DNA from: Arenibacter troitsensis | Lineage (GTDB): Bacteria > Bacteroidota > Bacteroidia > Flavobacteriales > Flavobacteriaceae | Direction of reading: 5' to 3' | Length of the DNA: 64,000 nt | Assembly: GCF_900177645.1 (NCBI RefSeq) | Contig: NZ_FXAO01000005.1 | Span: forward strand, 78,743-142,742 | Part shown: one piece after another, positions 54,347 to 64,000 of the stretch | Numbering within the stretch: position 1 is the stretch's first letter | Layout: every line of letters begins with the position of its first letter | The notes under the pieces: generated by a model | Told to the model about the DNA's origin: nothing | Database searches by the model: none | Seen by the model: the letters and a program-made list of their open reading frames with translations, nothing else | Position numbers and translations under genes: made by a program

Positions 54347-55105
54347 CTACTTCTCCGCTTCCAATCCCTCCAAATAGGTCTTGCTATGGGTGACCAAAAA
54401 ATCTATAAGCTGAAATTCATTGCGCTTTTGCAACAATGACCTTTCTGGCAATTGGGTGTCGCAATACAGTAAAAAATCGTCTATTTTGTCTTGTGGAAGC
54501 TTTAGATCCAGCACAAAAAATTCATCATCATATACCTGGCGCAAAACCTCACTAACCTTTAAAGGCTCCCGCTCAACATCGGTATCACTCCCCTTGGTAG
54601 CCAACATAAGTGCTTTAAAAATATTGACGAAATTAAGTCCGTCCTTCATACCCTTGTCGGCATTGGAAATGGCAATGTTTTCCACCTCCGTTAAACGGTC
54701 AGTTTCATAATCGTATTCCCTGTCCAGGAATTCCTTGTTCTGGGCCTGGAGAAATTTTTCCTGATTTTCCGGGGTAACCACCACCTCGTCCAGTTCGGTC
54801 ACTTTTTCAGTAACCTCTACTACCAATCTGTTATTCTGTAAAATTTCATCGGTAATATCCACCACCTTCAACTGGTAATTAATGGCCGTAAACACCAATT
54901 GGTCCCCGGCCTTTACCATAATCCCAAATTCCCCTTTATCATTGGTAATCGTGGCCCTTTCGGTAGTAACATTAATGACATTCTCATTGGGAACGTTCAC
55001 ATTTCTATACAGTACCTGTCCCCTTAGGTATTGGCGATCATCATCCTGTGAATAGGACATGGCAACACAAAGGAAGAAAAGTAGGAGGAGTATTTTATTT
55101 TGCAT
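54347..55105 (-). CDS. CarboxypepD_reg-like domain protein (paralog B)
   Basis: This 252-residue exported protein has a signal peptide ending AMSYSQ. The regulatory-like sandwich shows LRGQVLYRNVNVPNENVIN, TNDKGEFGIMVKAGDQLVF and VTELDEVVVTPEN. The C-terminal half (FFVLDLKLPQDKIDDFLLYC) is clearly homologous to FVLQLKIPMEKIDDFLYFC in paralog A. So the two genes arose by duplication and share an uncharacterised C-terminal domain. Both lie just inside the inverted-repeat flanks of the surface-fibre locus, read away from it. Confidence 0.75.
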   Translation of the reverse strand: MQNKILLLLFFLCVAMSYSQDDDRQYLRGQVLYRNVNVPNENVINVTTERATITNDKGEFGIMVKAGDQLVFTAINYQLKVVDITDEILQNNRLVVEVTEKVTELDEVVVTPENQEKFLQAQNKEFLDREYDYETDRLTEVENIAISNADKGMKDGLNFVNIFKALMLATKGSDTDVEREPLKVSEVLRQVYDDEFFVLDLKLPQDKIDDFLLYCDTQLPERSLLQKRNEFQLIDFLVTHSKTYLEGLEAEK

Positions 55106-55291
55106 TTTTTTATTTAAAATTAGATAAATTAAGCGTCAAATATCCTATTTTTCTTAAAGAAATAAACTTAAGTGCTGCTTTTATCCCAATAAGGGATAAA
55201 GAAAATGCAAGTTGGGTTCATAAAAAAGTTAAGGACCTTTAAACTTTTGTTAATTTGTATCTTGCCTATCCGTACCCAAAGAGTAGAACAC

Positions 55292-55984
55292 ATGAAAAAA
55301 ATAATATTGGCCAGTACCTCTACCTTATTTGGACAAGGGTATTTGGAATATCTCCTGGAAGAATTACAGTCGTTTTTTAAAGGCTGTTCCACCATTACCT
55401 TTATCCCTTATGCCAGGCCTGGCGGCATATCCCATGATGCCTATACTGCCTTGGCGGCCACGGCCTTTTCCAAAATAAATAAAAAGGTGGTAGGACTCCA
55501 TAGCTTTACGGATCCCTTAGAAGGCCTTGCCCAAGCGGAAGGCATTTTTACAGGTGGGGGAAACACGTTTCTCCTGGTACAGCAATTGCACCAATTGCAG
55601 CTTATAAATCCGTTGAAGGCCAAAATAGCGTCCGGCACCCCATATCTGGGAACCAGCGCGGGCAGCAATATTGCCGGCCCTAGTATGAAGACCACCAATG
55701 ATATGCCCATAGTGTACCCACCCAGTTTTGACACTTTGGGTGTGGTAAATTTTAATCTCAACCCGCATTATATGGATCCGGACCCCAATAGCCAACATAA
55801 AGGGGAAACCAGGGAGACTAGGATCCGTGAATTTCATATCTTTAATACTACCCCCGTAATAGGCCTCCGCGAAGGCAACTATATTTTGGTGAACGGAGAC
55901 CATAAAATTCTTAAGGGCGAAGGTACGGCGCGCATCTTTGAAGCTGGAAAAAAACCTTATGAAAGTAAGAATATACCCTTTTAA
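55292..55984 (+). CDS. pepE: Dipeptidase E (peptidase family S51)
   Basis: This 230-residue cytoplasmic serine peptidase cleaves Asp-X dipeptides. The catalytic Ser lies in YLGTSAGSNI, with GIFTGGGNTFLL (oxyanion side) and NLNPHYMDPDPN around it. ATG 55292 was chosen because MKKIILASTS starts the fold; an in-frame ATG at 55205 would add 29 residues not seen in the family. Length matches E. coli PepE (229). It is the only clearly housekeeping enzyme inside the inverted-repeat-flanked region. Confidence 0.9.
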   Translation: MKKIILASTSTLFGQGYLEYLLEELQSFFKGCSTITFIPYARPGGISHDAYTALAATAFSKINKKVVGLHSFTDPLEGLAQAEGIFTGGGNTFLLVQQLHQLQLINPLKAKIASGTPYLGTSAGSNIAGPSMKTTNDMPIVYPPSFDTLGVVNFNLNPHYMDPDPNSQHKGETRETRIREFHIFNTTPVIGLREGNYILVNGDHKILKGEGTARIFEAGKKPYESKNIPF

Positions 55985-56161
55985 CGCAGATTGATTTCAG
56001 TTCACCTAGTAGTAACGTATTTTACCCGAAAAAAGGGTGAATATCTTACGATAATTTTACTTTTGATAGCCCCTATTTTAAAAGTAGAGACACCCCATTT
56101 TTTAGAACGTATGGATTTAGGTATAAATCCATCAGTTTTTGGTACAAGAAACTTTGACTTT

Positions 56162-56206
56162 AACTTTGAACCTTGAACCTTGAACCTTGAACAATAAAAC
56201 AATAGG
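56162..56206. repeat. TTGAACC heptamer iterations
   Basis: Tandem copies of TTGAACC(T) lie in the leader region of the fibre gene, ending about 20 bases before its start. The same heptamer in reverse complement (TTCAAGG) recurs at about 61788-61816 on the other side of the locus. Confidence 0.6.
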
Positions 56207-56227
56207 AGAATACTAAAAAAATTGAAA

Positions 56228-59200
56228 ATGAAATATATCCACTTCTTTTTTTGCCTGCTATTGGGAATGGCCGTGCAGGCCCAGATAAAGATAGGCGACA
56301 ACCCACAGAATATAGACCCCAGTTCGGTGCTGGAGCTGGAAAGCAGTTCCAGGGTATTGGTCATTACCCGTGTAAACACTGCACAAATGAATGCCATTAC
56401 ACCGGCTGCAGGCGCCATGGTGTACAACACGGACGTACAATGTATCCATTACTATACAGGTACGGAGTGGAAAGACATCTGTGATGCCGTGGCAGGCTCA
56501 ATTACCTTTACTTCGGACGACGGCACCGTTGTTATCACTTCCACCGGTGGCAATAATTATGACCTTAAGGTGGGACAGATCACCGGAATGAACATTGTTA
56601 ACGAAACCGTTTTTGGTGCCGATATTGCAACGGCCACCATTGGGGAGCGGCAATTGGCCCCCAATTCTGTGGGCACATCGGAACTACAGGACAACACCGT
56701 AGGAAAGGACGAAATACAGGAGGCCGCTGTGGGTACCCTGGAGATAATAGACGGTACCATTAAACCAGAAGATATAGAACCCGGCGCCTTTGACCAGCTA
56801 TTGACGACCGATGCTGGCGGCAATGTGGTATGGCTTAACAAGAACGAACTCGGTGCTACCCAGGCGGACCAGACTACGATTACCGGAGCAGGCACTTCGG
56901 CCGACCCCATAAAAGTGGCCGATACGGTGATCGGGGATATTTTGGCGAATGCCAACAGCATAACGGTGAATGCCAACAATATTACCCAGAATAGTAATGA
57001 TATTGCGGCTATTAATACGGCACTTGGCACCAAAGAAGACCTGGCCAATAAATCCGATGACACCGCCCTTGGAAACTCAACCACCCTCTACCCTACCCAA
57101 AATGCGGTTAAAACTTATGTAGATGGTCAATTAGGGACAATTTCAACCGATGATGATATAACTGCAGTAACTTATTCAGGAACAACCCTAACAGTCACCG
57201 AAGGAACCACCTCATTTAGTGCAGATCTATCAACATTGGAGGAATCTGCAGCTATCTCTGCTGTTCAGGCGGATGTTGACGCCAATGAAGCTGCCACTAA
57301 TGCGGCATTATTACTGAAAGAAGATCTTTCGAACAAAGACTCCAATGTTCTGTTAGGCACCTCCAATACACTTTACCCTACCCAAAACGCGGTTAAAACT
57401 TATGTTGACAATGTTGTTGGTGGTTCAGCACAGACCATTGTAAGTACGGATGCCCAGAATTCCATTACTTCAGGTACAGATGGCGGCGCCTTTTACAATG
57501 ACGGTGATGGTGATGATACCAATGAACTTACAAACATTGGATTTAACACAACAACCAATATTCTTTCCTTATCTAACCCGGCAACGGTCGTAGGAGGCAC
57601 AGTCGATTTGAGTAGTCTTGCTGGAGCTGGTGCCGATGGAGTTATTTCCTTAGTTGAACTCAATGGAACCGATTTGGATTTTACCGCATCGGGCGGTGGT
57701 TTTAATGGAACTTTAGACCTTTCAACTATTGATACCACCTTGGATGAAATAGCGGTGGATGCATTCGTTGCCAATAATGGTTATTTAACGGCCGAAGTTG
57801 ATGGAAGTACAACTAATGAAGTTATTACGGCTTCAACATTAACCGGTACTACTCTAACTATTACAGAAGGTGGAAATAATTTTGATATTGACCTTTCAGG
57901 GCTTGGAGGAGGTTCCCAAGATTTAGCTAGTGTTTTAACCAATGGCAGTAGTGCTGGAAATAGTCAAATTAATGATCTTTTGGATCCCACATTACCTCAG
58001 GATGCAGCAACTCAAAATTATGTAGAAACAAGAATATCTACAATTCTTGCTTCAGGTGGGGTTGACGGAGTAGTTTCAAACGCATTTCTTTCTGGTACAG
58101 AAATTGATTTCGTTGGAACAAATGGTGGATTCAATGGCACTGTTGACCTAGATCCAGTTTTCACTACTGATATGGAACTTACATCTGCATTAGCTTTAAA
58201 AGAGGATGCAGCAAACAAATCAACCGATGTTAACCTAGCGGACGCCACAAATACCCTTTTCCCGACAGAACTAGCGGTAAAGACATACGTCGATACCCAG
58301 ATCGCAACCGTATCGGACGATGATATTACCGCAGTCTCATTTGATGGTACAGACCTGACGGTGACCGAAGGCGCCACTTCTTTTTCCGCTGACATTTCGG
58401 CACTGGACGATTCGGTGGCCATCGCAACGGTACAGGCTGATGTCGATGCAAACGAAACAGCGGCGAATAACGCCATTGCCCTTAAAGAAGATACGGCTAA
58501 CAAATCAACCGATGTCAACCTAGCGGACGCCACAAATACCCTTTTCCCGACAGAACTAGCGGTAAAGACATACGTCGATACCCAGATCGCAACCGTATCG
58601 GACGATGATATTACCGCAGTCTCATTTGATGGTACAGACCTGACGGTGACCGAAGGCGCCACTTCTTTTTCCGCTGACATTTCGGCACTGGACGATTCGG
58701 TGGCCATCGCAACGGTACAGGCTGATGTCGATGCAAACGAAACAGCGGCGAATAACGCCATTGCCCTTAAAGAAGATACGGCTAACAAATCAACTAATGT
58801 AAACCTCGGGAATTCTGATGTGCTTTTCCCTACTCAGAATGCAGTTAAAACTTACGTGGATACCGAAATAGCGAGTGCAGCAGCAGATGACGACATAACA
58901 GCAGTAACCTTTGACGGGACCAACCTCACCGTAACAGAAGGGGCTACTTCGTTCTTCGCAGACATTTCAGCACTGGACGATTCAGCCGCCGTTGCACTTA
59001 AAGAAGATACGGCTAACAAATCAACTAATGTAAACCTCGGGAATTCTGATGTGCTTTTCCCTACTCAGAATGCAGTTAAAACTTACGTGGATACCGAAAT
59101 AGCGAGTGCAGCAGCAGATGACGACATAACAGCAGTAACCTTTGACGGGACCAACCTCACCGTAACAGAAGGGGCTACTTCGTTCTTCGCAGACATTTCA

Positions 59201-60523
59201 GCACTGGACGATTCAGCCGCCGTTGCACTTAAAGAAGATACGGCAAACAAATCAACTAATGCAAACCTCGGGAATTCTGATGTGCTTTTCCCTACTCAGA
59301 ATGCGGTCAAAACTTACGTGGATACCGAAATTGCAAGCGTAAGCGGTGGGGAGAACCTTGAAAATACCAACCTCGTTCAAACAGATTTAATTAGAACATA
59401 TGAACTGCCAACCGTAAATCATAATTTAGTATTTACAGGTTTAGGTAACATTGGAATTGGCAATAGCGCAAATCCCCCTACCAATAAATTTCATGTTGCA
59501 GGAGCCATCCGATCTGAGGGAATTTTAAACTCACCAGGAGATGAAAGTGAACCTTCATATCGTTTTAATGGCGACCCAAATACTGGTATGTTTTCGGATG
59601 TAGCAGACGAAATAGGTTTCTCAGCTGGCGGACTAGAGATTCTGCGACTACAAGAATCAGTTGGAAACGGTCTGGAAATAATTGCCACGGGTAGTTTGGA
59701 ACTTAATAACGAGCTTAGGGATATTAACAACAATGCTGGTACTCCTGGCCAAATTCTTTCATCAACCGGCACCGGAGTTGATTGGATAGACCCGCCTACT
59801 GCTAGTGGCACGGGATCTATAAGTTCGGGAACTTTGGATGTCACCGGCGGCACCAATGCAGCTTTTACCAACGTGACTATTGACATAGCGAATGATGCAA
59901 TCACCTCAGATATGATTTCAAATAATGCTATCATAGCAGATAAAATAGAGACTGGAGCAGTGACGTCAATGAAAATAGCCAATGGAACTATTATAGCAGA
60001 GGATATTAGCAATAATACAATAACCACGGACCAAATCTTGGACGAAAGTCTTACTAATGCAGATATATCAGGAACCGCCGCCATAGACGGCTCCAAAATC
60101 AACCCTGTGTTTACTGCAAATGTTAGTACTACTGGAAACTTACAAGTTGATGGAAATGTCAATGTTACTGGCACTCACTCGCCAGTACCCGACTACGTCT
60201 TCCAAAAATACTTTCTAGGGAATTCTGATTTAAAAGACAGTTATGATTTCCAAACATTGGCGCAAATTGAAGCTTTTGTAAAAAAACACCATCATTTACC
60301 AGGCATTCAATCTTCAGCGGAAATTAAAGCTCAAGGCTTTTGGGATTTGGGACAGGCATCCAAACTTAACCTCGAAAAAATTGAGGAATTGTTCCTGCAT
60401 ACCATAGAGCAGGAAAAGAAGATAGATCAGCTTAAAAATGAAAACGAATCCCTGTCCGCAGAACTGCAGTCGCTTCGTAAGGACATGGAAGAAATTAAGG
60501 CACTATTAAAAAACAAGGACTAA
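56228..60523 (+). CDS. Large repetitive tail-fibre-like surface protein
   Basis: This 1431-residue protein (ATG 56228, six bases after an in-frame TTG) has a signal peptide ending MAVQAQ. Next comes a head domain (residues about 20-90: IKIGDNPQNIDPSSVLELES, AGAMVYNTDVQC, YTGTEWKDIC) shared with the collagen-like protein at 62.5 kb. A stalk follows: repeated modules of the type LFPTQNAVKTYVD, DDITAVTFDGT and LTVTEGATSF, as in phage-like tail fibres, with helical spacer heptads. The C-terminal 110 residues (DYVFQKYF, KHHHLPGIQS, KLNLEKIEELFLHTIEQ, coiled coil) match the intramolecular-chaperone-like end found in Bacteroidota fibre proteins. A trimeric surface fibre is likely. No T9SS sorting domain is present. 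Confidence 0.82.
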   Translation: MKYIHFFFCLLLGMAVQAQIKIGDNPQNIDPSSVLELESSSRVLVITRVNTAQMNAITPAAGAMVYNTDVQCIHYYTGTEWKDICDAVAGSITFTSDDGTVVITSTGGNNYDLKVGQITGMNIVNETVFGADIATATIGERQLAPNSVGTSELQDNTVGKDEIQEAAVGTLEIIDGTIKPEDIEPGAFDQLLTTDAGGNVVWLNKNELGATQADQTTITGAGTSADPIKVADTVIGDILANANSITVNANNITQNSNDIAAINTALGTKEDLANKSDDTALGNSTTLYPTQNAVKTYVDGQLGTISTDDDITAVTYSGTTLTVTEGTTSFSADLSTLEESAAISAVQADVDANEAATNAALLLKEDLSNKDSNVLLGTSNTLYPTQNAVKTYVDNVVGGSAQTIVSTDAQNSITSGTDGGAFYNDGDGDDTNELTNIGFNTTTNILSLSNPATVVGGTVDLSSLAGAGADGVISLVELNGTDLDFTASGGGFNGTLDLSTIDTTLDEIAVDAFVANNGYLTAEVDGSTTNEVITASTLTGTTLTITEGGNNFDIDLSGLGGGSQDLASVLTNGSSAGNSQINDLLDPTLPQDAATQNYVETRISTILASGGVDGVVSNAFLSGTEIDFVGTNGGFNGTVDLDPVFTTDMELTSALALKEDAANKSTDVNLADATNTLFPTELAVKTYVDTQIATVSDDDITAVSFDGTDLTVTEGATSFSADISALDDSVAIATVQADVDANETAANNAIALKEDTANKSTDVNLADATNTLFPTELAVKTYVDTQIATVSDDDITAVSFDGTDLTVTEGATSFSADISALDDSVAIATVQADVDANETAANNAIALKEDTANKSTNVNLGNSDVLFPTQNAVKTYVDTEIASAAADDDITAVTFDGTNLTVTEGATSFFADISALDDSAAVALKEDTANKSTNVNLGNSDVLFPTQNAVKTYVDTEIASAAADDDITAVTFDGTNLTVTEGATSFFADISALDDSAAVALKEDTANKSTNANLGNSDVLFPTQNAVKTYVDTEIASVSGGENLENTNLVQTDLIRTYELPTVNHNLVFTGLGNIGIGNSANPPTNKFHVAGAIRSEGILNSPGDESEPSYRFNGDPNTGMFSDVADEIGFSAGGLEILRLQESVGNGLEIIATGSLELNNELRDINNNAGTPGQILSSTGTGVDWIDPPTASGTGSISSGTLDVTGGTNAAFTNVTIDIANDAITSDMISNNAIIADKIETGAVTSMKIANGTIIAEDISNNTITTDQILDESLTNADISGTAAIDGSKINPVFTANVSTTGNLQVDGNVNVTGTHSPVPDYVFQKYFLGNSDLKDSYDFQTLAQIEAFVKKHHHLPGIQSSAEIKAQGFWDLGQASKLNLEKIEELFLHTIEQEKKIDQLKNENESLSAELQSLRKDMEEIKALLKNKD
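58214..58783 (+). repeat. Two nearly exact 285-bp direct repeats inside the fibre gene
   Basis: Units 58214-58498 and 58499-58783 are the same base for base except for about one substitution (GATGTTAACC against GATGTCAACC). The period is 95 codons. Identity even at silent positions means a recent duplication or gene conversion. Confidence 0.9.
58791..59340 (+). repeat. 231-bp direct repeats inside the fibre gene (2.4 copies)
   Basis: Units 58791-59021 and 59022-59252 appear identical, and a third, partial copy runs to about 59340 with a few changes. The period is 77 codons. These units lack the 18-residue VQADVDANE spacer of the 285-bp type, so the two repeat types differ by one in-frame module. 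Confidence 0.9.
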
Positions 60524-60541
60524 GGATACTGTCCAAGGAAA

Positions 60542-61690
60542 ATGAAACACGCTATCTACATCTTCGCATTGTTGCTATCCCTAGGGATACAGGCCCAAAC
60601 GGCCCTGTACAATAGTGGCAACATCCGTATCCACAATGAAGGACAGATAGGCTTTCATACCAACCTCATCAACAATGCTTCCTTTGACCAGAATTTAGGC
60701 CTGGCCGGTTTTTATGGCAGTGGTATGATCAGTGTTTCGGGCGCCTTTATGCCAGTGTTCTTCGATACCGAAATTGCCAATGACCAGGGGGTAATGCTAA
60801 ACACAGGCATGAGCGTTAGCTCCAACACCAATTTTATTGCAGGCAATTTTGTTACCCCAAGGCAACAACAGGACGTCTATTTTAATTTTCTTCAGGATGC
60901 CTTTTATGTAGGCGAAAGCAACCTCTCCAAGGTAGATGGTTATGTCACCATCAATAATGAACAAAATTTTATTTTTCCCGTGGGCGATTCGGAACAATTA
61001 CGGTCCCTGACCCTGAATAGTACCGGCACCAACAGCTTTGCCAAATGTGCCTATTACAGGGAAAGTCCCACCAACCCTACCACCTTCCCGGAAAGTTTTG
61101 ACCCTACTAAAAAACCCAGGACCATGGGCGATATCAGTGAGGTAGAGTTTTGGCATTTGGAGGGCAGTGTTTCGTCTTCCATTCAGATCAGCTGGAACGA
61201 ACGCAGCAATATAGCGGCCCTTACCGAGGATGTGGCCAAGATTATTCCCGTGGGTTGGAGCATTAGTGGGAGATCTTGGGTAAACCTGGGCGCTGCTTCG
61301 GTGGTGGGCGACCTCTCCCAAGGGTTTTTGGTTTCGGACAACTTTGTTCCGGATGATTATGCCGTAATTACTTTTGCCTCCGAAGCCACGGCCAAAGAAT
61401 TGCTTACCTTGGACAATTACCTGGTAACCCCCAATGGCGATGGCGTAAACGATGCCCTTTATATAGAGGAATTGGAACTTTCCAATGATGATACCATCAG
61501 TATTTTTAACCGTCAAGGCCAAAAGGTATATGAGGAGGACAACTACACCAATGGCTTTACCGGTTACTCCAATGTGGATAATTTGGTCATAAACCGCGGA
61601 GCCGGATTGCCCAATGGTGTCTATTTCTATGTGATTGCCATGAAAGATCTAAAGCTTAACTATCAGGGATTCTTGTATTTGGAGCATTAA
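60542..61690 (+). CDS. Secreted protein with T9SS type B (gliding-type) sorting domain
   Basis: This 382-residue protein has a signal peptide ending LGIQAQ. It ends in a type B C-terminal sorting domain from about residue 300: NYLVTPNGDGVNDALYIEEL, ISIFNRQGQKVYEEDNY, GLPNGVYFYVIA. This sends proteins through the type IX secretion system to the cell surface. The middle (NLINNASFDQNLGLAGFYGS, NSGNIRIHNEGQIGFHT) looks beta-rich and has no named family. It lies 18 bases after the fibre gene, so the two are likely one operon; it may be the surface anchor or partner of the fibre. Confidence 0.85.
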   Translation: MKHAIYIFALLLSLGIQAQTALYNSGNIRIHNEGQIGFHTNLINNASFDQNLGLAGFYGSGMISVSGAFMPVFFDTEIANDQGVMLNTGMSVSSNTNFIAGNFVTPRQQQDVYFNFLQDAFYVGESNLSKVDGYVTINNEQNFIFPVGDSEQLRSLTLNSTGTNSFAKCAYYRESPTNPTTFPESFDPTKKPRTMGDISEVEFWHLEGSVSSSIQISWNERSNIAALTEDVAKIIPVGWSISGRSWVNLGAASVVGDLSQGFLVSDNFVPDDYAVITFASEATAKELLTLDNYLVTPNGDGVNDALYIEELELSNDDTISIFNRQGQKVYEEDNYTNGFTGYSNVDNLVINRGAGLPNGVYFYVIAMKDLKLNYQGFLYLEH

Positions 61691-61692
61691 AA

Positions 61693-61753
61693 AGTTGAAT
61701 GTTGAAAATTCAAAGTCTGTCCTAACGGAGATTGAGCGGAGTCGAAATCGAAG
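61693..61753. repeat. Inner inverted repeat, right copy (61 bp)
   Basis: This is the reverse complement of 54239-54299 with about three differences. It begins three bases after the stop codon of the T9SS gene. Confidence 0.8.
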
Positions 61754-61849
61754 CTGGTGGGCAGTGAAAGGGTTTCAAGTTTAATGTTCAAGGTTCAAGG
61801 TTCAAGGTTCAAGGTTGAATGTTGAAAGTTTAAGTTGAAAGGGATAGGA

Positions 61850-62085
61850 GTCATTTCGAACGAAAGTGAGAAACCGAAGGTTCACGAATACTCGGTAAAT
61901 GAGGATGTCATGAGCTAAATCACACAAGTGGCTCCGACCAAACATGTGCGACTTCTCAATCGCCAGAAGAAGGGCTCATGTCGAAATGACTTCCGTTTCC
62001 AATCCATTGTCCCTTTAGTTATTGTAAGTTGTAGCTTCGGCTACGCCCGCCTGAACGGAACGGATAGGCCCAGCCACCAAGTGAA
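61850..62085. repeat. Dispersed inverted repeat, right copy
   Basis: This is the reverse complement of 52824-53060 over about 236 bp. It includes a 141-bp element at 61850-61990 with exact ten-base terminal inverted repeats, GTCATTTCGA and TCGAAATGAC. No transposase frame is present, so it resembles a non-autonomous MITE-like or REP-like element. Confidence 0.8.
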
Positions 62086-62466
62086 GTAATTGGAGATTGA
62101 GCGTAGGGGAAATCGAAGTTGTTAAGAAGTGAACAGTTGGTGGCTTTAATGTTTAAAATCCAGAGTTTAACATCTGGGATCTCAACACTAATATCTAAAA
62201 TAGCGATCCAAGAATTCCCAATTTTTATAGCTCTCATTGTATAGACCTATTAGCGAGTTGATACCGAATTCTTGTAAAATTGAATGCTTAAAATGGCTTA
62301 CATTTCAAGATCCCAACTATAGTGTCTTTTCTAATTTTATAAGAATATTCCGTAATATCCCCTTCGACCAAAGGCATATTTTATAGACCTAATTGCCGAG
62401 AATGTTGGTACACAACAGCTTTTGCCCGGTTCACAACATTTTTTTAACAATACTTTATAAGTCACC

Positions 62467-62474
62467 TAATTTTG
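62467..62474 (+). promoter_or_regulatory. Possible -7 box of the collagen-like gene
   Basis: TAATTTTG fits TAnnTTTG and lies 36 bases before the ATG. No convincing TTTG partner is seen 19 bases upstream. Confidence 0.35.
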
Positions 62475-62510
62475 AGTCGATATAGGTCTTAGCACCCCAA
62501 ATCCCCTTGA

Positions 62511-64000
<1,490 letters not shown>

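Larger units (their letters stand above)
61691..62510. other. Repeat-rich intergenic region (right side of the surface locus)
   Basis: No gene is seen in this 820-base stretch. It holds the right copies of both inverted repeats (61693-61753 and 61850-62085), four TTCAAGG heptamers near 61788-61816, a partial further copy of the GGAGATTGAGCG block near 62091, and AT-rich sequence. A TAATTTTG box at 62467-62474 may be the -7 element of the collagen-like gene. Confidence 0.7.

Noticed and set aside
58018..58788. Long Ser/Ala/Val-rich open frame antisense to the fibre gene
   Set aside because: Low-complexity shadow of the 285-bp repeats; no signal, domain or start context.

Overview
The window looks like chromosomal DNA of a marine-type Flavobacteriaceae (Bacteroidota). 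Four signs support this: an AT-rich genome with promoter boxes close to the Bacteroidota form TTTG-N19-TAnnTTTG; a type IX secretion (gliding-motility) C-terminal domain; Bacteroidota-restricted families (DUF1573, DUF6702, CarboxypepD_reg-like proteins, DUF6807, DUF1080); and kynurenine-pathway genes. No tRNA, rRNA, CRISPR array, integrase or intact insertion sequence was found.

Layout. 1-1 kb: the end of cdsA, then psd and an acyl-CoA-binding protein, a phospholipid cluster with overlapping genes. 1.1-9.4 kb: an AGMO-like fatty-acid hydroxylase, a hybrid sensor kinase convergent with a LytTR regulator, and a vanadium-haloperoxidase-like lipoprotein followed by a DoxX-like membrane protein and an outer-membrane barrel. 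9.4-12.3 kb: an unusual zinc-ribbon/SDR fusion, an exported unknown and a HopJ-family protein. 12.4-21.2 kb: an eight-gene minus-strand block, lacI-DUF6807-Gfo/Idh-Gfo/Idh-DUF1080-nagA-Nramp-like-nagB, preceded by two matching LacI-type operators. I read it as an amino-sugar catabolic operon in which most enzymes carry export signals.

21.4-47.5 kb is mostly housekeeping: a CDP-alcohol phosphatidyltransferase, valS, DUF1573, a PDZ aspartyl protease, an aminotransferase with murB, two sigma factors (one with its anti-sigma factor), lipA, gap, a TPR hybrid histidine kinase broken by one in-frame TAG, lpxK, a Nif3-like gene, a CdsZ-like coiled-coil gene, kmo, clpP, an MFS transporter, kynU, a GNAT and an O-methyltransferase. 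47.5-48.5 kb is an array of about 4.5 G/C-run hairpin repeats with G-quadruplex-type motifs. 48.5-52.7 kb holds a PAP2 phosphatase, tatA, an M1 metallopeptidase and a DUF6702 protein.

52.7-64 kb is the accessory part. Two CarboxypepD_reg-like paralogs, pepE, a 1431-residue repeat-rich fibre protein and a T9SS type B sorted protein lie between two nested pairs of inverted repeats. Just outside them begins a second fibre protein with the same N-terminal head domain but a collagen-like stalk of at least 123 uninterrupted Gly-X-Y triplets, which runs off the window. The fibre gene contains nearly exact direct repeats of 285 and 231 bp, a sign of recent expansion. The two fibre genes and the T9SS gene look like a modular surface-fibre locus, and this is the most novel-looking region in the window.
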